Of a DNA stretch of 53,709 nucleotides, positions 6,808 to 16,099 are shown in pieces; position 1 is the first letter of the stretch, and each line of letters opens with the position of its first letter. The notes below the pieces were generated by a model that did no database searches, had not been told where the DNA came from, and saw only the letters and a program-made list of their open reading frames with translations. The position numbers were made by a program, and so were the translations under genes. The stretch lies in NCBI GenBank assembly GCA_046757645.1, contig JBHHYS010000002.1, positions 1-53,709 on the forward strand, in the 5' to 3' direction. Source of the DNA: JBHHYS01 sp046757645. Its GTDB lineage: Bacteria; Acidobacteriota; Terriglobia; Acidiferrales; 2-02-FULL-67-57.

Positions 6808-8003
6808 TGGCAGAGCCGCTCGCCCCGCCTCCCCGCTCCACCGAGACAATGACGCTCAACATGGGGCCGCAGCACCCCTCCACCCATGGCGTCCTCCGGG
6901 TGATTCTTGAACTCGACGGCGAGACCATCGTGCGCGCCACCCCCGATATCGGCTACCTCCACACCGGCATCGAAAAGAACGCCGAGAAGCTCTACTATTC
7001 CCAGGTCATCACCCTCACCGACCGCATCGACTACCTCGCTCCCCTCTCCAACAATCTCGTCTATTGCCTGGCGGTGGAAAAGCTGCTCGACCTGGAGATT
7101 CCTCCCCGGGCCCAATGGATTCGCGTATTGCTCACCGAGTTGACCCGCATCAATAACCACCTGGTCTGGCTCGGCACCACGGGTCTGGAACTGGGGGCCA
7201 TCTCCGTCATGCTCTACTGCTTCCGCGAGCGCGAAGAGATCTTGAACATCTTCGAACTGGTCAGCGGTCAGCGGATGATGACCAGCTACTTTCGCATCGG
7301 GGGCTTGACCCTCGAACCTCCGCTCGAATTCTATGAGCGCGTGAACCGCCTCCTGAAGAGCCTGCCCGGCCGCTTCGACGAATATGAAGACCTCCTCAGT
7401 GAAAACAAGATCTGGCTGGCCCGCACCCGAGGGATCGGGGTCCTCTCCCCCGATGACGCCCTGGCCGGCGGCATCACCGGCCCCAACCTCCGCGCCTCGG
7501 GCATCCCGTTTGACCTCCGCAAGGCAGAGCCCTACTCCAGTTATGAGAATTTCGACTTTGACGTTCCGGTGTGCGCGGAGGGGGACGCCTACGCCCGCTA
7601 TTCCGTCCGCCGGCAGGAAATGCGCCAGAGCCTGCGGATTGCCCGCCAGGCGCTCGACGGCCTTCCCGAAGGGCCGGTGCGCGCCGAAGCGCCCGGCATC
7701 GTCCTCCCCGACCGTGAAAAGATGAAGACCGAGATGGAAGCCCTCATCTACCACTTCAAACTGGTGGTGGACGGCTTCGCCCCGCCGCCCGGCGAGGTGT
7801 ACGTCCCCATCGAGTCGCCCAAGGGTGAGCTGGGCTGCTATCTGGTCAGCGACGGCAGTCCCCGGCCTTGGCGGATGCGCTGGCGTGGCCCCTCCCTGCT
7901 CAATGTGCAAATTCTCTCCAAGCTGCTGCCCGGCCACCTGTTGGCCGACGCGGTCGCCATCATTGCCAGCGTGGATTTCGTGCTGGGAGAGGTGGACCGG
8001 TGA
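6807..8003 (+). CDS. nuoD: NADH-quinone oxidoreductase subunit D (cluster 1)
   Basis: A 398-residue homologue of the 49-kDa subunit, which forms the quinone pocket together with NuoB. The loop MGPQHPSTHGVLR carries the quinone-ligating His, and LTDRIDYLAPL the matching Tyr. The hydrogenase-type CxxC pairs that bind Ni are absent, so this is a quinone-reducing subunit and not a group 4 hydrogenase. The start is coupled to nuoC (TAATG) and the stop to the next gene (TGATG). It ends in the family-typical VDFVLGEVDR. Its usual partner NuoB is not encoded in the window. Confidence 0.96.
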   Translation: MAEPLAPPPRSTETMTLNMGPQHPSTHGVLRVILELDGETIVRATPDIGYLHTGIEKNAEKLYYSQVITLTDRIDYLAPLSNNLVYCLAVEKLLDLEIPPRAQWIRVLLTELTRINNHLVWLGTTGLELGAISVMLYCFREREEILNIFELVSGQRMMTSYFRIGGLTLEPPLEFYERVNRLLKSLPGRFDEYEDLLSENKIWLARTRGIGVLSPDDALAGGITGPNLRASGIPFDLRKAEPYSSYENFDFDVPVCAEGDAYARYSVRRQEMRQSLRIARQALDGLPEGPVRAEAPGIVLPDREKMKTEMEALIYHFKLVVDGFAPPPGEVYVPIESPKGELGCYLVSDGSPRPWRMRWRGPSLLNVQILSKLLPGHLLADAVAIIASVDFVLGEVDR

Positions 8004-9826
8004 TGGCGCTGACGCTTTCTCCCCAGCTCCAAAACCGGTTTCAACAACTGAAGCAGCGCTACCCGTCGCAGCGCTCAGCCCTGATCCCCATGCTGCTCTT
8101 TGCCCAGGACGAGTTGGGGTGGGTCTCAGACGAACTCATCGCCTATCTGGCCGCGGAGTTGAGCCTGCGGCGGGTGCAGATCGAGGAAACCGTCGCCTAC
8201 TACTCTATGCTCCGCCGCCAGCCCGCGGGTAAGTACCACCTCCAAGTCTGCACCAATGTGGCCTGTGCGTTGCGGGGCGGGCGGGCCATCCTGGAGCACG
8301 TGCGCCGACGCTGCGGCACTGCTCCGAAGACACCCACAGCGGACGGCATCTTCTCCTACGAGGAGGTCGAATGCATCGGGGCCTGCACCGGGGCGCCGGC
8401 TCTCCAGGTCAACTACGACTACTACGAAAACCTGAGCGTGCGGCAGGTGGATGGGCTGATGAACCAGCTTCGCGCCGGCAAGAAACCCCCACCGGCGCCG
8501 TACACCAGCGGGGTGATCCGGGAAAAGCCCCATCCCGCCGAAGTTCGTGTAATTAGCCGCCGCTTCGGTCTCCCCGACTCGGCCAGCATTGACACCTACT
8601 TGAAGCACGAGGGCTACCAGGGGTTGGAGAAGGCGCTGAAGCAAATGACACCCGAGCAAGTCCTCGAAGAGGTCAAGCGCTCGAACCTTCGCGGCCGGGG
8701 CGGTGCCGGCTTCCCCACCGGGATGAAGTGGGGCTTCGTACCCAAGCACACCGGCAAGCCCAACTACATCATCGCCAACGCCGACGAAAGTGAGCCCGGC
8801 ACCTGCAAAGATCGGCCGCTGATGGAGCTCGACCCTCATCAGCTCATCGAAGGCATCCTGCTCGCCGGCCGCGCTGTCAACGCCCACCGAGGCTTCATCT
8901 ACATTCGCGGCGAATATCGCTCGGTGATGGAAATCCTCGACCGGGCCATCGCCGAAGCCTACGAGCGTGGCTATCTGGGAAAGAACATCCTCGGCTCTGG
9001 CTTTGACTTCGCGCTCTCGACACATACCGGGGCGGGCGCCTACGAGTGCGGGGAGGAAAGTGCCCTGATGGAGTCGCTTGAAGGCAAGCGGGGCTACCCG
9101 CGCATCCGTCCGCCCTTCCCTGCGGTTGTCGGCCTATATGGCTGCCCCACAGTGATCAACAACGTGGAAACGCTGTGCAGCGTCCCCAGCATCATTTTGA
9201 AAGGCGGCGAGTGGTACGCCAGCCTGGGCACTCCCAAGAACGGGGGCACCCGCCTGTTTTGCCTTTCGGGCCATGTGAACCGCCCGGGCGTCTATGAGCT
9301 TCCCATGGGTTTCCCCCTGCGACGCATGATCGAAGAAGTCGCCGGCGGTATGCACAATGGAAAGAAGTGCAAGGCGGTTATCCCGGGAGGCTCATCCGTC
9401 CCGGTGCTCACATCGGAGCAGCTCGACACCCCCATGGACTTCGACGGGGTCGCCCGCGCCGGTTCGATGCTGGGCTCGGGGGCGGTGATGGTGATGGACG
9501 AGGACACCTGCATGGTCGAGATTGCCCGACGGATCATGCACTTCTACGCCCACGAGTCCTGCGGGTGGTGCATCCCCTGCCGGGAAGGCACCGCCTGGCT
9601 GCGCAAGATGCTCGATCGCTTCCACGCCGGCGGCGGCCGCGCCGAGGACATAACCCTGCTGAAGGAATTGTCCCAGAATATGTTGGGGAAAACTTTCTGC
9701 CCGCTCGGCGATGCCGCCGCCATGCCTACCATCAGCTTCGTGGACAAATTCCGCGAGGAATTTGAACAGCACCTGCGCACGGGGGAATGCCCGTTTGCCC
9801 GGGGTGCGGCCCTGGTGGCTCGATAA
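8003..9826 (+). CDS. nuoEF: Fused NADH-quinone oxidoreductase subunits E and F
   Basis: A 607-residue fusion of the two NADH-input subunits. Residues 1-155 are NuoE, with the N1a [2Fe-2S] ligands Cys83, Cys88, Cys124 and Cys128. A proline-rich linker (about 160-180) leads into NuoF: NADH loop GRGGAGFPTGMKW (231-243), FMN loop ANADESEPGTCKDR (258-271), GAGAYECGEESALMESLEGK (343-362), and N3 [4Fe-4S] ligands Cys520, Cys523, Cys526 and Cys566. Both halves are complete and in one frame, so this looks like a true fusion. ATG at 8003 overlaps the nuoD stop. It would oxidise NADH and pass electrons to NuoG. Confidence 0.92.
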   Translation: MALTLSPQLQNRFQQLKQRYPSQRSALIPMLLFAQDELGWVSDELIAYLAAELSLRRVQIEETVAYYSMLRRQPAGKYHLQVCTNVACALRGGRAILEHVRRRCGTAPKTPTADGIFSYEEVECIGACTGAPALQVNYDYYENLSVRQVDGLMNQLRAGKKPPPAPYTSGVIREKPHPAEVRVISRRFGLPDSASIDTYLKHEGYQGLEKALKQMTPEQVLEEVKRSNLRGRGGAGFPTGMKWGFVPKHTGKPNYIIANADESEPGTCKDRPLMELDPHQLIEGILLAGRAVNAHRGFIYIRGEYRSVMEILDRAIAEAYERGYLGKNILGSGFDFALSTHTGAGAYECGEESALMESLEGKRGYPRIRPPFPAVVGLYGCPTVINNVETLCSVPSIILKGGEWYASLGTPKNGGTRLFCLSGHVNRPGVYELPMGFPLRRMIEEVAGGMHNGKKCKAVIPGGSSVPVLTSEQLDTPMDFDGVARAGSMLGSGAVMVMDEDTCMVEIARRIMHFYAHESCGWCIPCREGTAWLRKMLDRFHAGGGRAEDITLLKELSQNMLGKTFCPLGDAAAMPTISFVDKFREEFEQHLRTGECPFARGAALVAR

Positions 9827-9831
9827 ATCCA

Positions 9832-12057
9832 ATGGAGCAGTCGCCACAAACGGTCCAGCTCAGCGTTGACGGACGCCCCATCCAAGTGCCGGCGGGCCGC
9901 TTGCTGATCGAAGCCTGCAAGTCGGCTGGCATCGAGGTCCCCTCTTTTTGCTACTACCCGGGGCTCTCCCTCCAGGGGGCTTGCCGGATGTGCCTGGTGG
10001 AAATTGAGAAGGCGCCCAAGCTGCAGACCGCCTGCACCGTAGTCGCTCAACCCGGGATGGTTGTTCGCACAGATACCCCGAAAGTGCGCGAGGCCCGCAA
10101 GGCAATGCTCGAATTCCTGCTCACCAATCACCCCCTCGATTGCCCGGTGTGCGACAAAGGGGGCGAATGCGAGCTGCAGGACATGGTCTTCCGCTACGGC
10201 GCCGCGGAGAGCCGCTTCGCGGAGGAAAAGGAGCACCAACCCGAGCAGCAGTTTTCCTCCATCGTCTTTTTCGACTATCCACGCTGCATCCTCTGCTTCC
10301 GCTGCGTGCGCGTCTGTGACGAAGCCATGGACGTGAAGGCACTGGGCATCGGGCAGCGGGGCGTCCGCTCCACCATCATCCCCAACCGCTCAGACGGGAC
10401 GCTGGAATGCGAAGAGTGCGGGATGTGCATTGACATCTGCCCGGTGGGTGCGCTCACCAGCCATCAGTACCGCTATAAGACGCGACCCTGGGAGATGAAA
10501 TTCGTCGGCACACCCTGCGCCCACTGTGGCGACGGTTGCAAGACCACGCTCAACATTCGCAATAACGAGATCCTCCGCGGGAATAACCGCGACACCACCG
10601 GTATCAACGGCGAATTCCTCTGCATCAAGGGTCGCTATGCCGGGGACTTCGTTCACCACCCCGAGCGGCTGCGGGAGCCCTTGCTCCGCCGCCACGGCCG
10701 TTTGGAGCCTGTCGGTTGGGGTACGGCGCTAGAGTTCGTGGCCCGCCACCTGCAGGAAATTGCCGAACGGTCGGGCGCCGACCGCATCGGGTTTCTCGGC
10801 AGCAATCGCACCACCAACGAAGAGAACTACTTGCTGCAACGCTTTGCGCGCACGGTGGTGGGCACCAACAACCTCGACCACCATCGCACGGCCGACTACG
10901 CCGCCTTCGTGGCCGCCCTCGGCGGCGACACCACACGCTACGCCACCTCCGGCGATCTGACCCAACCCTCCGCCATTCTTCTGGTGGGTAACGACCCCAC
11001 TCACAATCATCCCTTGCTCGCCTATAACATTCGTACCGCGGTGCGCTTGCACGGCGCTCGCCTTTACATCGTCAACGCTGGTGAGATCAAGCTTCGGCGG
11101 CAGGCCTCCCGGTTCGTTCGGGTTCCGCCCGGCCAAGAAGCCGCCGCGGTAGAAAGCCTGCTGGGCGCGGCCACCGAGGTGGAGGGAGAAACGCAGGAGG
11201 CACTCCACCAACTGCGTGCGGCGCTCGAGAAAGAATCCGATGTAATCATCCTCTTCGGAGCGGAGATCTACGCCCGGGCGATTCGCCAGCTGGTTGAGTT
11301 CGGCAACCGCCTTCCCGGCAAAACCCGCTACATTGCGCTCGGGGATTACACGAACTCCCGCGGTGCCGCCGATATGGGTCTCCTGCCCGACCGTCTGCCC
11401 GGCTACGGCTCGGCGGTTGATCCGGCGGCTCGCACCAAGTGGGAACAACTATGGAAAGCGTCACTGCCGCCAGCCCCCGGCCTGAACGCCCGCCAGATGC
11501 TGCAAGAAGGCAAACTGCGCGCCCTCTACGTGGTCGGCTCCAACCCCGCCAAGACTTTCGCTCTGGAGAACACCCGGGGGGCACTGGGCGGGCTCGAGCT
11601 GCTCGTCGTCCACGAACTGTTTCTCACTGAGACCGCGCAGCTCGCGGATGTAGTCCTGCCTACCGCTTGCGCCTACGAAAAGGAAGGCACCTTCACCAAT
11701 ACTTGTGGCGAACTCCAGCGCTTGAAGCGTGCACTGGACCCCGTGGGAGCGCGCCCTGACTTTGAGATTCTCCGCCTGCTCTCCTATGCGATGGGAAAGC
11801 CCATTGGGCTGCGCACCCCGGAAGCGGCGCTCGAGGAGATTCGACAGCACCTCCCCGGGTACCAGGTTTCCTTGGCCTCACTTGTCGGCGGCCAAGCGAC
11901 GCCCACCGCGCCGAGCGACGCTCGGGCCCCGGTGGAGACACCGGCGGGACTGGTTTTTTCCTCCGACGACTCCCTGTTCACCTCGGGAACCCTGGGTCGC
12001 TTCAGTCAAGCGCTCAATTCAGTTCAGGAGCGCACGCTGCCTCGCTCACAGCTATGA
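9832..12057 (+). CDS. nuoG: NADH-quinone oxidoreductase subunit G (cluster 1)
   Basis: A 741-residue Fe-S subunit that relays electrons from NuoF. N1b ligands are Cys40, 51, 54 and 68. N5 is His100, Cys104, Cys107 and Cys113. Two CxxCxxCxxxC groups follow (Cys152/155/158/162 and Cys193/196/199/203): enough for two [4Fe-4S] clusters, as in [FeFe] hydrogenases and NAD-linked formate dehydrogenases. E. coli and Thermus NuoG keep only one cluster here. The N7 ligands Cys229, 232, 236 and 264 are also present. The remaining ~470 residues are the molybdopterin-oxidoreductase-like fold. ATG at 9832 follows the nuoEF stop by a few bases; the gene overlaps nuoH by four bases. Confidence 0.94.
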   Translation: MEQSPQTVQLSVDGRPIQVPAGRLLIEACKSAGIEVPSFCYYPGLSLQGACRMCLVEIEKAPKLQTACTVVAQPGMVVRTDTPKVREARKAMLEFLLTNHPLDCPVCDKGGECELQDMVFRYGAAESRFAEEKEHQPEQQFSSIVFFDYPRCILCFRCVRVCDEAMDVKALGIGQRGVRSTIIPNRSDGTLECEECGMCIDICPVGALTSHQYRYKTRPWEMKFVGTPCAHCGDGCKTTLNIRNNEILRGNNRDTTGINGEFLCIKGRYAGDFVHHPERLREPLLRRHGRLEPVGWGTALEFVARHLQEIAERSGADRIGFLGSNRTTNEENYLLQRFARTVVGTNNLDHHRTADYAAFVAALGGDTTRYATSGDLTQPSAILLVGNDPTHNHPLLAYNIRTAVRLHGARLYIVNAGEIKLRRQASRFVRVPPGQEAAAVESLLGAATEVEGETQEALHQLRAALEKESDVIILFGAEIYARAIRQLVEFGNRLPGKTRYIALGDYTNSRGAADMGLLPDRLPGYGSAVDPAARTKWEQLWKASLPPAPGLNARQMLQEGKLRALYVVGSNPAKTFALENTRGALGGLELLVVHELFLTETAQLADVVLPTACAYEKEGTFTNTCGELQRLKRALDPVGARPDFEILRLLSYAMGKPIGLRTPEAALEEIRQHLPGYQVSLASLVGGQATPTAPSDARAPVETPAGLVFSSDDSLFTSGTLGRFSQALNSVQERTLPRSQL

Positions 12058-13298
12058 CCGACTGGATCGCTCGCCATCCCGACCTGGTCGCTGCGGTGAT
12101 CAAGATTGTCGTGGTGCTTTTTGTGCTGCTCACGGGTGTGGCCTACGCGGTTTGGTTCGAACGCAAGCTCATCGCCCACATCCAGTCCCGCTGGGGACCC
12201 CATCGGGTGGGGCCGCACGGCCTGCTGCAGCCCCTCGCCGACGGCCTGAAGCTATTTTTCAAAGAAGCCGTCATCCCGGCCAACGTCACCAGCCGGTTTA
12301 TTTACGTCCTGGCCCCTTTCCTGGCGCTATCCCTGGCATTGCTCGCCATTGCCGTCATTCCCTTCGGCCCCGGAGAATTCGAGCTGCTCGGCACCCGCAC
12401 CGGCCTCTCCATCGCTGACATCAATATCGGCCTGCTCTTCATCTTGGCGGTGACCTCGCTGGGCGTTTACGCCATTGCCCTGGCTGGTTGGTCGTCAAAC
12501 AGTAAGTATCCCTTGCTCGGCGCCCTGCGCAGTTCCGCGCAGATGGTGAGCTACGAACTGGCGCTGACCTTCTCGGTTATTGGCGTGCTCCTCCTGGCCG
12601 GGACACTTTCGCTGCGTGAGATCGTCACCGCGCAGCAGGGCGACTGGTGGGGCCTCGTGCCCCGGTGGTTCATCTTTCCGCAGTTCGTGGCGTTCATCTG
12701 CTTCTTCATCAGCGGCGTGGCAGAAACCAATCGCTTGCCCTTTGACCTGCCCGAGGCGGAAACCGAGTTGGTGGCCGGCTTCCACACCGAGTACAGCAGT
12801 ATGAAATTCGCCATGTTTTTCATGGCCGAGTATGCCCACATCTTCACCACCTCGCTTCTGGCTGCCATTCTCTTCCTGGGCGGTTGGCTGTCGCCCTTCC
12901 CGGAAAACAGCCTCGCCGAATACCTGCCCGCCGTGCTGGCCGCCGCCCTAGGAGTCGTCTTGCTCTTCGACGTTTTTCGTTTACCTCGCCCCCTGCATCG
13001 CTGGCTCGTCGCTGTCATCGGCCTGGCGCTGTTGGGCGCGAGCCTGCTCCTCACCCAACCAACACTGCTGAAGCTGGCGCAAGGTCCATTTTGGCTCTTA
13101 GCTAAAGCCGCCCTTTTTGTTTTCGTCTTCGTGTGGACACGCGGTACCCTGCCCCGTTTCCGCTACAACCAGTTGATGGCCTTCGGGTGGAAGTTTCTGG
13201 TGCCGCTGGCGGTGCTGAACATTGTCGTCACCAGCTTTGTGGTGGCTGGCGGGGTCAGACACATCATCACGGCGGTGTCGGCCTGGGGAGGCGGTTGA
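12054..13298 (+). CDS. nuoH: NADH-quinone oxidoreductase subunit H (cluster 1)
   Basis: A 414-residue membrane subunit that links the quinone cavity to the proton-pumping arm. Conserved features are the ERKLIAHIQSRWGP segment and VGPHGLLQPLADGLKLFFKE near residues 38-77, and ETNRLPFDLPEAETELVAGF in the acidic cytoplasmic loop. It is longer than E. coli NuoH (about 325); the extra length is additional hydrophobic segments in the C-terminal third. The ATG lies in the nuoG stop (ATGA), so translation is coupled. nuoI normally follows but only one base separates this gene from nuoJ. Confidence 0.95.
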   Translation: MTDWIARHPDLVAAVIKIVVVLFVLLTGVAYAVWFERKLIAHIQSRWGPHRVGPHGLLQPLADGLKLFFKEAVIPANVTSRFIYVLAPFLALSLALLAIAVIPFGPGEFELLGTRTGLSIADINIGLLFILAVTSLGVYAIALAGWSSNSKYPLLGALRSSAQMVSYELALTFSVIGVLLLAGTLSLREIVTAQQGDWWGLVPRWFIFPQFVAFICFFISGVAETNRLPFDLPEAETELVAGFHTEYSSMKFAMFFMAEYAHIFTTSLLAAILFLGGWLSPFPENSLAEYLPAVLAAALGVVLLFDVFRLPRPLHRWLVAVIGLALLGASLLLTQPTLLKLAQGPFWLLAKAALFVFVFVWTRGTLPRFRYNQLMAFGWKFLVPLAVLNIVVTSFVVAGGVRHIITAVSAWGGG

Positions 13299-13299
13299 C

Positions 13300-13800
13300 A
13301 TGGGCGCTGAGTACTACCTGTTCTTCGTTTTCGGCGGTCTGGCTGTGCTGGGGGCGCTCAACTTGATCATCCAGCGCCACCCCATCCACAGTGCCCTCTC
13401 GCTGATTCTGGTGATGGGCTCGCTGGCCGTGCTCTACCTCTTGCTGGGCGCCGAGTTCATCGCCGCCATCCAGGTCATCGTCTATGCCGGCGCCATTATG
13501 GTGCTGTTTGTCTTTGTGATTATGCTGCTCAATGTCGGCGAGGAGGAGCGCACCGGCCTGAGCCGCACCGCCAAGTACGTAGGCCTGCCCCTGGCAGCCG
13601 TGCTGTTGGTGGAGACAGCTTACCTGCTCTACCGGGCCTGGCCAGCCGATTCCGTCGTCGAGCCCGACCGCTTCGTTGGCCGGACGGAGCCGATCGGGCA
13701 CCTGCTGTTCAAAGACTTTGTTCTGCCATTCGAGTTGACTTCAATCTTGATCCTCATCGCCATCCTCGGCGCGATCGTGCTGGCGAAAAAGGAACTCTAG
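13300..13800 (+). CDS. nuoJ: NADH-quinone oxidoreductase subunit J (cluster 1)
   Basis: A 166-residue membrane subunit with about five hydrophobic helices. HPIHSALSLILVMGSLAVLY and GAEFIAAIQVIVYAGAIMVL are the family core, the latter including the helix 3 region whose pi-bulge takes part in coupling. A short polar loop with EEERTGLSRTAK separates it from the C-terminal half. ATG at 13300 is chosen because the family N-terminus starts there; it lies one base after the nuoH stop. It should pair with NuoK, NuoA and NuoH in the membrane arm. Confidence 0.93.
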   Translation: MGAEYYLFFVFGGLAVLGALNLIIQRHPIHSALSLILVMGSLAVLYLLLGAEFIAAIQVIVYAGAIMVLFVFVIMLLNVGEEERTGLSRTAKYVGLPLAAVLLVETAYLLYRAWPADSVVEPDRFVGRTEPIGHLLFKDFVLPFELTSILILIAILGAIVLAKKEL

Positions 13801-13809
13801 CGAGTTGCC

Positions 13810-14112
13810 ATGGTCCCCATCTCCTACTACCTGGTGCTGAGCGCGATTTTGTTCGGGCTCGGCGTGGTGGGTTTTCTTCTCAGGCGGAGCATTATCACCA
13901 TCTTTATGTCCATCGAGCTGATGCTGAACGCGGTCAACCTGGCCTTCGTCGCCTTCTCCTATGCCTGGCAGGAGTTGAGCGGTCAGGTTTTCGTTTTTTT
14001 CGTGATTGTGGTGGCGGCGGCTGAAGCCACGGTGGGCTTGGCGATCATTATCCTCGTCTTTCGCACCCGCGCGTCACTGAACGTGGAACGGATGAACCTG
14101 ATGAAGTTATAG
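13810..14112 (+). CDS. nuoK: NADH-quinone oxidoreductase subunit K (cluster 1)
   Basis: A 100-residue, three-helix, MrpC-like subunit of the standard size. The two buried glutamates on the proton path are Glu36 (MSIELMLNAVNL) and Glu72 (AAAEATVGLAI). It starts 9 bases after nuoJ and is followed within 7 bases by nuoL. Everything seen is ordinary for an active subunit. Confidence 0.95.
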   Translation: MVPISYYLVLSAILFGLGVVGFLLRRSIITIFMSIELMLNAVNLAFVAFSYAWQELSGQVFVFFVIVVAAAEATVGLAIIILVFRTRASLNVERMNLMKL

Positions 14113-14119
14113 GGTCGTG

Positions 14120-16090
14120 ATGCTCGACTTCCTCTGGCTGGTTCCAATCCTGCCCCTGGCGGGCGCCTTTGTGCTTGGCGTGGCTGGCCGGCGGTTGGGG
14201 CAGCGAACCGTCAGTTGGATCGGGGTGGGTTCCGCGGGTCTCTCGTTCGCTGCCGCCCTCGGCGTGGCGATCTCGTTTGCCCAACTGCCGCCCAGCAGTA
14301 TCCCCTTTGTCCCCCCACCCTACTTTACCTGGCTGGAAGCGGGTGCATTCCGCGTGGAGGCCAGCTTTTATCTCGACCAACTCTCCCTGCTGATGATTTT
14401 GGTGGTCACCGGGGTAGGTTTTCTCATCCACATCTATTCGGTCGGCTACATGGCTCGTGAAAGCGGCTACCACCGCTTCTTCGCCTACTTGAACCTGTTT
14501 ATGTTTTTCATGCTCTTGCTGGTGCTGGCCGGCAACTACGTGCTGCTCTTCGTTGGCTGGGAGGGTGTGGCGCTCTGTTCGTACCTGTTGATTGGGTTCT
14601 ACTTCCTGCGTAAGTCTGCGAATGACGCCGGCAAGAAGGCTTTTATTGTGAACCGGGTGGGCGACTTCGGATTCATCCTGGGGCTGCTGTGGCTGTTCAA
14701 GTACTTCGGCAGCGTGAATTTTGTCACCGTCTTCGATCTCGCCGGGCGCATGTCGGTGGAATCCCCGGCACCGGGTCAGGCGAGCGCTCTGACGGCCATC
14801 ACCCTATTGCTGCTCGCGGGGGCCATCGGCAAGTCGGCCCAACTACCGCTCTACGTTTGGCTTCCGGATGCGATGGAAGGCCCCACCCCGGTGAGCGCCC
14901 TCATCCACGCGGCCACCATGGTCGCGGCCGGGGTCTACCTGGTCGCTCGGTCTCACATCCTCTTTGCCCACGCTCCGCTTTCCCTGACGCTGGTGGCGGT
15001 TATCGGCTGCCTGACCGCTTTCTACGCCGCCAGCATTGCCCTGGTGCAGAACGACATCAAGCGCGTGTTGGCCTACTCCACTGTCAGCCAGCTCGGCTAC
15101 ATGTTTCTCGCCCTGGGCGCAGGCGCCTTCGCCGCCGGCATCTTCCACCTGATGACTCACGCCTTCTTCAAGGCGTTGCTCTTCCTGGCCGCGGGCAGCG
15201 TCATCCACGCCATGAACGGCCAGCAGGACATCCGCAAGATGGGCGCGCTCCGCCAGAAAATCCCCGTCACCTACCGGACATTTCTGCTTGCCACGCTCGC
15301 GATTACCGGGATGCCCGGCTTTTCCGGTTTTTTCAGCAAGGATGAAATTCTCTGGCAGACCTTCACCAGCCCCGGCCTATTCCCCGGCAAGGTCGTGCTG
15401 TTGCCGCTGGCGGTAGTGACCGCGATGCTGACTTCATTCTATATGTTCCGCTTGGTCTTCCTCGTGTTTCACAGCGAGGCCCACTACACGCCGGAAACCG
15501 CCCGCCACGTTCACGAATCCCCCCGGGTGATGACCCGGCCGCTCGCTGCCCTGGCCGTTCTCTCCGTCATCGGCGGCTGGGTAGGCATCCCCGCTGCTCT
15601 CGGCGAACACCTGCGAATCCCAAACCTTATCGATCGTTTCTTAGCACCGGTGTTTTCCTCCTCCACGGCTATCCTTCACACCGGCGCGGTGACCCATGCC
15701 CACGGTGAGGAGCTGGTTTTGACGGTGATCACAGTTTTGCTGGCCGTGCTTGGCCTGGCGATCGCCTATACGTTCTACATCCGGAATCCTGAGCTGGCCA
15801 AACAGCTCGCCAACACCTTCCGCGCGCCCTATCAAGTTCTGGTGAACAAATACTACGCGGACGAAATCTATGCCGCCGTGGTGGTGCGCCCTCTACACTG
15901 GCTCTCGCAGCACATCTTCTGGCAGGGCATCGACCTGGGGGTCGTCGACGGTGCGGTGAACGGCGCCGCCGCCCGGGCGCAGGGCTTGGGTGGCTGGGCG
16001 CGGCGGCTACAGTCAGGCAACACGCGCAGCTACGGGGCCTGGGTGGTGGTGGGTGCCTTGGTGGCTCTTTCTTACTTCGTATTTCGCTAG
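14120..16090 (+). CDS. nuoL: NADH-quinone oxidoreductase subunit L (cluster 1)
   Basis: A 656-residue MrpA-like antiporter subunit at the distal end of the membrane arm. The key charged residues are in LLFVGWEGVALCSYLLIGF (helix 5 Glu), GKSAQLPLYVWLPDAMEGPT (helix 7 Lys) and HAFFKALLFLAAGSVIH (helix 8/12 Lys/His). The C-terminal ~130 residues carry the long lateral helix that runs along the arm. ATG at 14120 is used; a GTG directly before it would add one residue. It is a diverged paralogue of nuoL2 at 24.2 kb. Confidence 0.95.
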   Translation: MLDFLWLVPILPLAGAFVLGVAGRRLGQRTVSWIGVGSAGLSFAAALGVAISFAQLPPSSIPFVPPPYFTWLEAGAFRVEASFYLDQLSLLMILVVTGVGFLIHIYSVGYMARESGYHRFFAYLNLFMFFMLLLVLAGNYVLLFVGWEGVALCSYLLIGFYFLRKSANDAGKKAFIVNRVGDFGFILGLLWLFKYFGSVNFVTVFDLAGRMSVESPAPGQASALTAITLLLLAGAIGKSAQLPLYVWLPDAMEGPTPVSALIHAATMVAAGVYLVARSHILFAHAPLSLTLVAVIGCLTAFYAASIALVQNDIKRVLAYSTVSQLGYMFLALGAGAFAAGIFHLMTHAFFKALLFLAAGSVIHAMNGQQDIRKMGALRQKIPVTYRTFLLATLAITGMPGFSGFFSKDEILWQTFTSPGLFPGKVVLLPLAVVTAMLTSFYMFRLVFLVFHSEAHYTPETARHVHESPRVMTRPLAALAVLSVIGGWVGIPAALGEHLRIPNLIDRFLAPVFSSSTAILHTGAVTHAHGEELVLTVITVLLAVLGLAIAYTFYIRNPELAKQLANTFRAPYQVLVNKYYADEIYAAVVVRPLHWLSQHIFWQGIDLGVVDGAVNGAAARAQGLGGWARRLQSGNTRSYGAWVVVGALVALSYFVFR

Positions 16091-16099
16091 CGGGATGCG

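Noticed and set aside
12054..13310. A hidden nuoI or nuoB in another frame or strand of the clusters
   Set aside because: No paired CxxCxxCxxxCP ferredoxin motifs (outside NuoG) or NuoB-type CC motifs were found in any frame between A and C or H and J in either cluster, and the gaps are at most 48 bases.
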